Shown here in pieces: positions 4,237-7,315 of a DNA stretch of 7,315 nt. The stretch spans positions 1-7,315 of the forward strand of contig UQYF01000061.1 of assembly GCA_900545175.1 (NCBI GenBank). The letters are read 5' to 3'. Within the stretch, counting starts at the first letter, position 1. Each line of letters opens with the position of its first letter. The notes below the pieces were generated by a model. That model had not been told where the DNA came from and made no database searches. It was given only the letters and a program-made list of their open reading frames with translations. This DNA is from an uncultured Eubacteriales bacterium (GTDB lineage: Bacteria; Bacillota; Clostridia; Lachnospirales; Lachnospiraceae). Both the position numbers and the translations under genes were made by a program.

Positions 4237-5939
4237 GAAAATCGGTTAGATGGTATTTATTTGTGATGCTTGTTGTTACGGCTTGCAGCGTGTGGGTTTT
4301 TATGGATGATTATAATTCACAGGAGGTAAGGCAGGGCACAGCGACAATCACAAGGGACAACAGATGGGGCTGCATAATTGCAGCAAATATTAACTCTAAG
4401 GGCGTAAAGCTTCAAATTGATGGCAAGCAGGTTGATTCCGGGACGGATAACATCTTCTTTGACGATGAGCTAAAGCTCTACATTGCATCGGATGTGCTTT
4501 CAGACTGGTTTTCATGTGCCACCAATTTTTACAATTCCAATCATCTTATTCTTGAAAAATATAACTCAAGAATTGTGCTTTCTGCCGGACAAAAGACAAT
4601 GATGTGCGACAATGAGAGCAAGGAGCTGTCATCGAAGGTGCTTATGAGGAACAATCATATATATGTGCCGGCACAGGCTGTTGAGGAGGGGTTGTCCTAC
4701 GTATATACATGGGATGTGAACACTAATACGGCTGCATTTGCCAATACAAGACCTGATGAGAAGGTTTTTCCGTACAGTTATGATTACAGGGCGGAAGGGA
4801 AGATGCCTGAGATAAAAAATCAGAGCACATTTGGAACCTGCTGGGCGTTTGCTTCGCTTATGGCGCTTGAGACGAGTTTGATGCCGGAAAAGAATATAGA
4901 TTTTTCGGAAGATCATATGTCAATTAATAACAATTTCAGCATGACGCAGAACGATGGCGGTGAGTATACGATGGCAATAGCTTATCTTGCGTCATGGATG
5001 GGACCTGTACTTGAGGAGGATGATCCGTATGGTGACGGATATTCGCCGGATGGGCTTGAAGCGGTTGTTCATCTTCAGGAGGCACAGGTCTTAGAAAGCA
5101 AAAATTATGACAACATCAAGAAGTCGATTTTTCTGTACGGAGGTGTCCAAAGCTCGTTGTATATGGAAATGCCGGACAGCAGGAGTACATCGATATATTA
5201 TGATCAGAATAAGTATTCTTACTACTATATAGGCCCGGAAAAGCCCAATCATGACATAGTAATCATAGGATGGGATGATACATATCCGGCATCAAATTTT
5301 ACTATAGAGCCGGAAGGTGATGGCGCATTCATATGCGCTAACAGCTGGGGAGAGGAATTCGCAGATATGGGAATTTTCTATGTTTCCTATTATGATAGTA
5401 ATATTGGTGTACATAATGTAATCTACACAGGCATTGAGGATACGGATAATTATGACAATATTTATCAGACGGATCTTTGCGGCTGGGTTGGACAGATTGG
5501 ATATGACAGAGATTATGCATATTTTTCAAATGTGTATACGGCAGTTGATGACGAGAGCCTTGAAGCGGTAGCGTTCTATGCTGTAGCACCTGATACGAGC
5601 TATGAGATTTACATAGTGGAGGATTTTGCCGATGAGTCGTCATTTAGTTCGAGAAGGCTTCTGACAAAAGGTGCATTCAGCAATGCAGGATATTACACGG
5701 TAGATATTCCGGATAAGGTAAGCCTAAGACAGGGAGGACGCTATGCGGTTGTTGTGTATATTCAGACACCGAATGCGAAGAGACCAGTAGCTGTTGAATA
5801 CCGCGGAGATGCAGCTACATCGTCGGTGATTCTTGATGATGGGGAAGGATATATAAGCCCGCATGGGGATATATGGATAAGAACGGAAGATACAAAGCAG
5901 TGTAATGTATGTCTTAAGATGTTTACAAATAAGAGATAG
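4233..5939 (+). CDS. Exported papain-family (C1A) cysteine protease with stalk and lectin-like domains
   Basis: 568 residues. A charged start (MRKSVR) is followed by a hydrophobic segment (about 7-24), so the protein is exported or anchored. V15-T16-A17-C18 fits a lipobox. Residues about 57-171 resemble the copper-amine-oxidase N-terminal-like stalk domain found on clostridial surface proteins. Residues about 180-405 are a C1A peptidase: oxyanion-hole Q197, nucleophile C203 in GTCWAFA, H340 in NHDIVIIGWDD, and N370 in CANSWGEEF. All catalytic residues are present. The C-terminal part (about 425-565, beta-rich) resembles the lectin-like domain that follows this protease type in many Clostridia. 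It probably cleaves proteins or peptides at or outside the cell surface; the substrate is unknown. Translation is coupled to the methyltransferase by the TTG/TGA overlap, and rdgB follows after 11 bases. An extracytoplasmic protease among cytosolic housekeeping genes is unusual. Confidence 0.9.
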   Translation: MRKSVRWYLFVMLVVTACSVWVFMDDYNSQEVRQGTATITRDNRWGCIIAANINSKGVKLQIDGKQVDSGTDNIFFDDELKLYIASDVLSDWFSCATNFYNSNHLILEKYNSRIVLSAGQKTMMCDNESKELSSKVLMRNNHIYVPAQAVEEGLSYVYTWDVNTNTAAFANTRPDEKVFPYSYDYRAEGKMPEIKNQSTFGTCWAFASLMALETSLMPEKNIDFSEDHMSINNNFSMTQNDGGEYTMAIAYLASWMGPVLEEDDPYGDGYSPDGLEAVVHLQEAQVLESKNYDNIKKSIFLYGGVQSSLYMEMPDSRSTSIYYDQNKYSYYYIGPEKPNHDIVIIGWDDTYPASNFTIEPEGDGAFICANSWGEEFADMGIFYVSYYDSNIGVHNVIYTGIEDTDNYDNIYQTDLCGWVGQIGYDRDYAYFSNVYTAVDDESLEAVAFYAVAPDTSYEIYIVEDFADESSFSSRRLLTKGAFSNAGYYTVDIPDKVSLRQGGRYAVVVYIQTPNAKRPVAVEYRGDAATSSVILDDGEGYISPHGDIWIRTEDTKQCNVCLKMFTNKR

Positions 5940-5950
5940 AGGAGAAAAAC

Positions 5951-6541
5951 ATGCGTATTATATTTGCAACGACAAATGAAGGAAAAATGAGAGAGATAAG
6001 GATGATAATGGCTGACTTGGGTGTTGAGATACTCTCTATGAAGGAAGCAGGTTGCAGCCTTGATATTGTTGAGGACGGAAATTCATTTGAGGAGAATGCG
6101 ATAATAAAAGCGAGAGCAGTTGCAGCTCTTAGCAATGATATAGTCTTAGCTGATGATTCGGGACTTGAGGTTGATTATCTTAACAAGGAGCCGGGAATAT
6201 ACTCTGCAAGATATTTAGGGGAGGATACGCCGTACAGCGTTAAGAATAAGAGTATAATAGACCGTCTTGCCGGTGTGCCTGACAATGAGCGCACGGCACG
6301 CTTTGTGTGCGCCATAGCGGCGGTTTTCCCTGATGGTACAGTCAGAACAACAAGAGGAACAATAGAGGGCGTTATAGCGCACGAGCCGGTGGGAGAGAAC
6401 GGTTTCGGGTACGACCCTATTGTGTATGTGCCTGAATTCGGAAAAACAACAGCGCAGCTTACGGCGGATGAAAAGAACAAGGTGAGCCACAGAGGAAAGG
6501 CGCTCGCAGAAATGAAGAAATATATACAGGAATGGATGTAA
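5951..6541 (+). CDS. rdgB: XTP/dITP pyrophosphatase (RdgB/HAM1 family)
   Basis: 196 residues, the full family length. The enzyme hydrolyses dITP, XTP and ITP to the monophosphate and pyrophosphate, keeping deaminated purines out of DNA and RNA. Family motifs are present in order: the N-terminal nucleotide-binding ATTNEGK (6-12), the catalytic/metal DDSGL (D68-L72), the nucleotide-recognition GFGYDP (G151-P156), and the C-terminal SHRGKA (S179-A184). AGGAG at 5940-5944, 6 bases before ATG 5951, is a strong ribosome binding site, and its first base directly follows the protease stop. The next gene starts 3 bases after the TAA. It works in the cytosol, probably as a dimer. RdgB next to a YfcE-type phosphoesterase is a common neighbourhood in Clostridia, as far as I know. 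Confidence 0.96.
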   Translation: MRIIFATTNEGKMREIRMIMADLGVEILSMKEAGCSLDIVEDGNSFEENAIIKARAVAALSNDIVLADDSGLEVDYLNKEPGIYSARYLGEDTPYSVKNKSIIDRLAGVPDNERTARFVCAIAAVFPDGTVRTTRGTIEGVIAHEPVGENGFGYDPIVYVPEFGKTTAQLTADEKNKVSHRGKALAEMKKYIQEWM

Positions 6542-6544
6542 GCT

Positions 6545-7027
6545 ATGAAAATACTTGTCGTAAGTGATACACATGGATATAATACCAATTTATTCAAGCT
6601 GTTAGAAAAAGAGAAGCCGATAGATATGTTGATACATTGTGGTGACTCAGGTGATTTGTCAGACTATATCGAAGAGTTCATCGACTGCCCTGTGGTTATG
6701 GTGCGTGGTAATTGTGATATGTGCAGTCCGTTGAAGGGTGAAGAAGTGGTTGATGTCTGCGGTCATCGCATATTTGTCACGCATGGACACGCTTACGGGG
6801 TCAAATCAGGGCTTAACAGGCTTATAGATAAGGCTGAGTCCATCGGAGCTGATATAGCTCTGTATGGACACAGCCATGTTCCTGACCTGACATATATGCG
6901 TGGGATAAGTGCATTTAATCCTGGAAGCATTTCACTGCCAAGACAGGAAGGCAGAAAATGTACTTATGGCACTATAGAAATATCAGATGATGGAAAAAAA
7001 GCATATTGTTCACTGCACACAATATAG
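6545..7027 (+). CDS. YfcE/MJ0936-type metallophosphoesterase
   Basis: 160 residues, typical of the small MJ0936/YfcE phosphodiesterase family. The dimetal motifs are complete: DTH (D8, H10), HCGD (G33-D34), RGNCD (N56), THGH (H80, H82) and GHSH (H109, H111). Members bind Mn or similar ions and cleave phosphodiesters such as bis-p-nitrophenyl phosphate in vitro; the natural substrate is unclear. ATG 6545 lies 3 bases after the rdgB stop, with only a modest AGGA (6528-6531) upstream, so translation probably depends on ribosomes finishing rdgB. It is the last gene of the operon and cytosolic (no signal or membrane segment). Confidence 0.93.
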   Translation: MKILVVSDTHGYNTNLFKLLEKEKPIDMLIHCGDSGDLSDYIEEFIDCPVVMVRGNCDMCSPLKGEEVVDVCGHRIFVTHGHAYGVKSGLNRLIDKAESIGADIALYGHSHVPDLTYMRGISAFNPGSISLPRQEGRKCTYGTIEISDDGKKAYCSLHTI

Positions 7028-7032
7028 CCGCA

Positions 7033-7051
7033 AACCCCCTAAAATAGGGGT
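7033..7051 (+). terminator. Weak hairpin after the phosphoesterase operon
   Basis: CCCCTA (7036-7041) / TAGGGG (7045-7050) pairs around an AAA loop and can extend by AA/TT across a bulged C. The sequence after it (TTAAATAG) lacks a T-tract, so it is a poor intrinsic terminator. It may instead be a 3'-end stabilising hairpin. No better terminator is seen before the tRNA promoter at 7108. Confidence 0.4.
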
Positions 7052-7107
7052 TAAATAGTTGCAATAATTTGATTTTCAAAAAAATTAAAAAAATTTCAAA
7101 AAAGGTG

Positions 7108-7136
7108 TTGACTTTTTGGTAGTGTTATAATATAAT
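7108..7136 (+). promoter_or_regulatory. Strong promoter of the tRNA-Pro/tRNA-Gly cluster
   Basis: TTGACT (7108-7113) and TATAAT (7131-7136) are 17 bp apart. A second TATAAT overlaps at 7126-7131 but with a 12-bp spacing. An A-rich tract upstream (about 7078-7103) could act as an UP element. Transcription would start near 7143. Confidence 0.9.
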
Positions 7137-7141
7137 CATTC

Positions 7142-7163
7142 TTGCGTCAAGGAAATAACGCAA
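7142..7163 (+). other. Leader hairpin of the tRNA-Pro transcript
   Basis: TTGCGT (7142-7147) / ACGCAA (7158-7163) is a perfect 6-bp inverted repeat with a 10-base loop, beginning right at the predicted transcription start. It may stabilise or guide processing of the precursor 5' end. It could also be chance. Confidence 0.4.
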
Positions 7164-7182
7164 AAGAAAATAAGAAGTACAC

Positions 7183-7257
7183 CGGGGTGTGGCTCAGCTT
7201 GGCTAGAGCGCCTGATTTGGGATCAGGAGGTCGCAGGTTCGAATCCTGTCACCCCGA
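7183..7257 (+). tRNA. tRNA-Pro (anticodon TGG)
   Basis: Complete tRNA of 75 bases. The acceptor stem CGGGGTG (7183-7189) pairs with CACCCCG (7250-7256), with discriminator A at 7257. The anticodon stem CCTGA/TCAGG (7211-7215 / 7223-7227) holds TGG at 7218-7220, which reads all CCN codons when U34 is modified. The T-loop GTTCGAATC is present and no CCA is encoded. It is the first gene of a cluster, 6 bases before tRNA-Gly. Confidence 0.96.
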
Positions 7258-7263
7258 CTGTAT

Positions 7264-7315
7264 GCGGGTGTAGTTCAATGGTAGAACACTAGCCTTCCAA
7301 GCTAGATACGTGGGT
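7264..7315 (+). tRNA. tRNA-Gly (anticodon TCC), 3' end cut off by the window
   Basis: The acceptor 5' strand GCGGGTG (7264-7270), the D-arm with TTCAATGGTAGAA, and the anticodon stem CTAGC/GCTAG (7289-7293 / 7301-7305) with TCC at 7296-7298 are visible. It reads GGA/GGG glycine codons. The T-arm and 3' acceptor strand lie beyond the window. It is co-transcribed with tRNA-Pro. Confidence 0.93.

Noticed and set aside
6710..6718. GNCD in place of GNHE in the phosphoesterase as a missing catalytic residue
   Set aside because: GNCD is the normal form in the YfcE/MJ0936 branch of this family, so the active site is considered complete.
1..7315. Mobile element or integration site next to the tRNA genes
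   Set aside because: No integrase, transposase, terminal inverted repeats or duplicated tRNA 3' ends were seen. The genes look vertically inherited apart from the possible protease insertion.

Overview
The window is an AT-rich bacterial chromosome segment that fits a low-GC Gram-positive of the Clostridia, most likely a Lachnospiraceae member (Butyrivibrio/Roseburia/Eubacterium-like). This is an inference from three things: strong GGAGG-type ribosome binding sites, tRNA genes without an encoded CCA end, and a characteristic gene set (YpsC-type THUMP methyltransferase, RdgB, YfcE-type phosphoesterase, and a papain-type protease with a stalk domain). All protein genes and all tRNAs lie on the + strand.

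Layout. Positions 1-193 hold the end of a tRNA cluster (partial tRNA-Val(TAC), complete tRNA-Leu(TAA)) closed by a hairpin terminator. Positions 247-1476 encode a metal-dependent amidohydrolase interrupted by a single in-frame TAG at 613-615, with both halves otherwise intact. Positions 1477-1909 form a 433-base gene-free stretch with a good promoter, a nested inverted-repeat structure that looks like a structured leader or small RNA, and a run of degenerate repeats. It leads into a small zinc-ribbon, histidine-rich, C-terminally membrane-anchored protein (1910-2338). A perfect consensus promoter (2378-2406) then drives a single tRNA-Arg(ACG) with its own strong terminator.

Positions 2567-3075 are a second long non-coding stretch. 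It contains hairpins and a 12-bp terminator stem with no recognised gene in front of it, short repeats, and a strong promoter (3015-3043). That promoter heads a tight four-gene operon: rlmL/ypsC-type rRNA methyltransferase, a secreted or lipid-anchored papain-family protease (TTG start overlapping the previous stop), rdgB (XTP/dITP pyrophosphatase) and a YfcE-type phosphoesterase. The operon ends in a weak hairpin. A new consensus promoter then starts another tRNA cluster (tRNA-Pro(TGG), partial tRNA-Gly(TCC)) that runs off the window.

Functionally this is mostly housekeeping: translation (tRNAs, rRNA methylation) and nucleotide-pool cleaning. The extracytoplasmic protease is the odd member of its operon. 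I do not see a convincing new defence or mobile system. The points most worth a second look are the structured leader at 1554-1909, the orphan terminated region at 2570-2822, and the amber-interrupted amidohydrolase.
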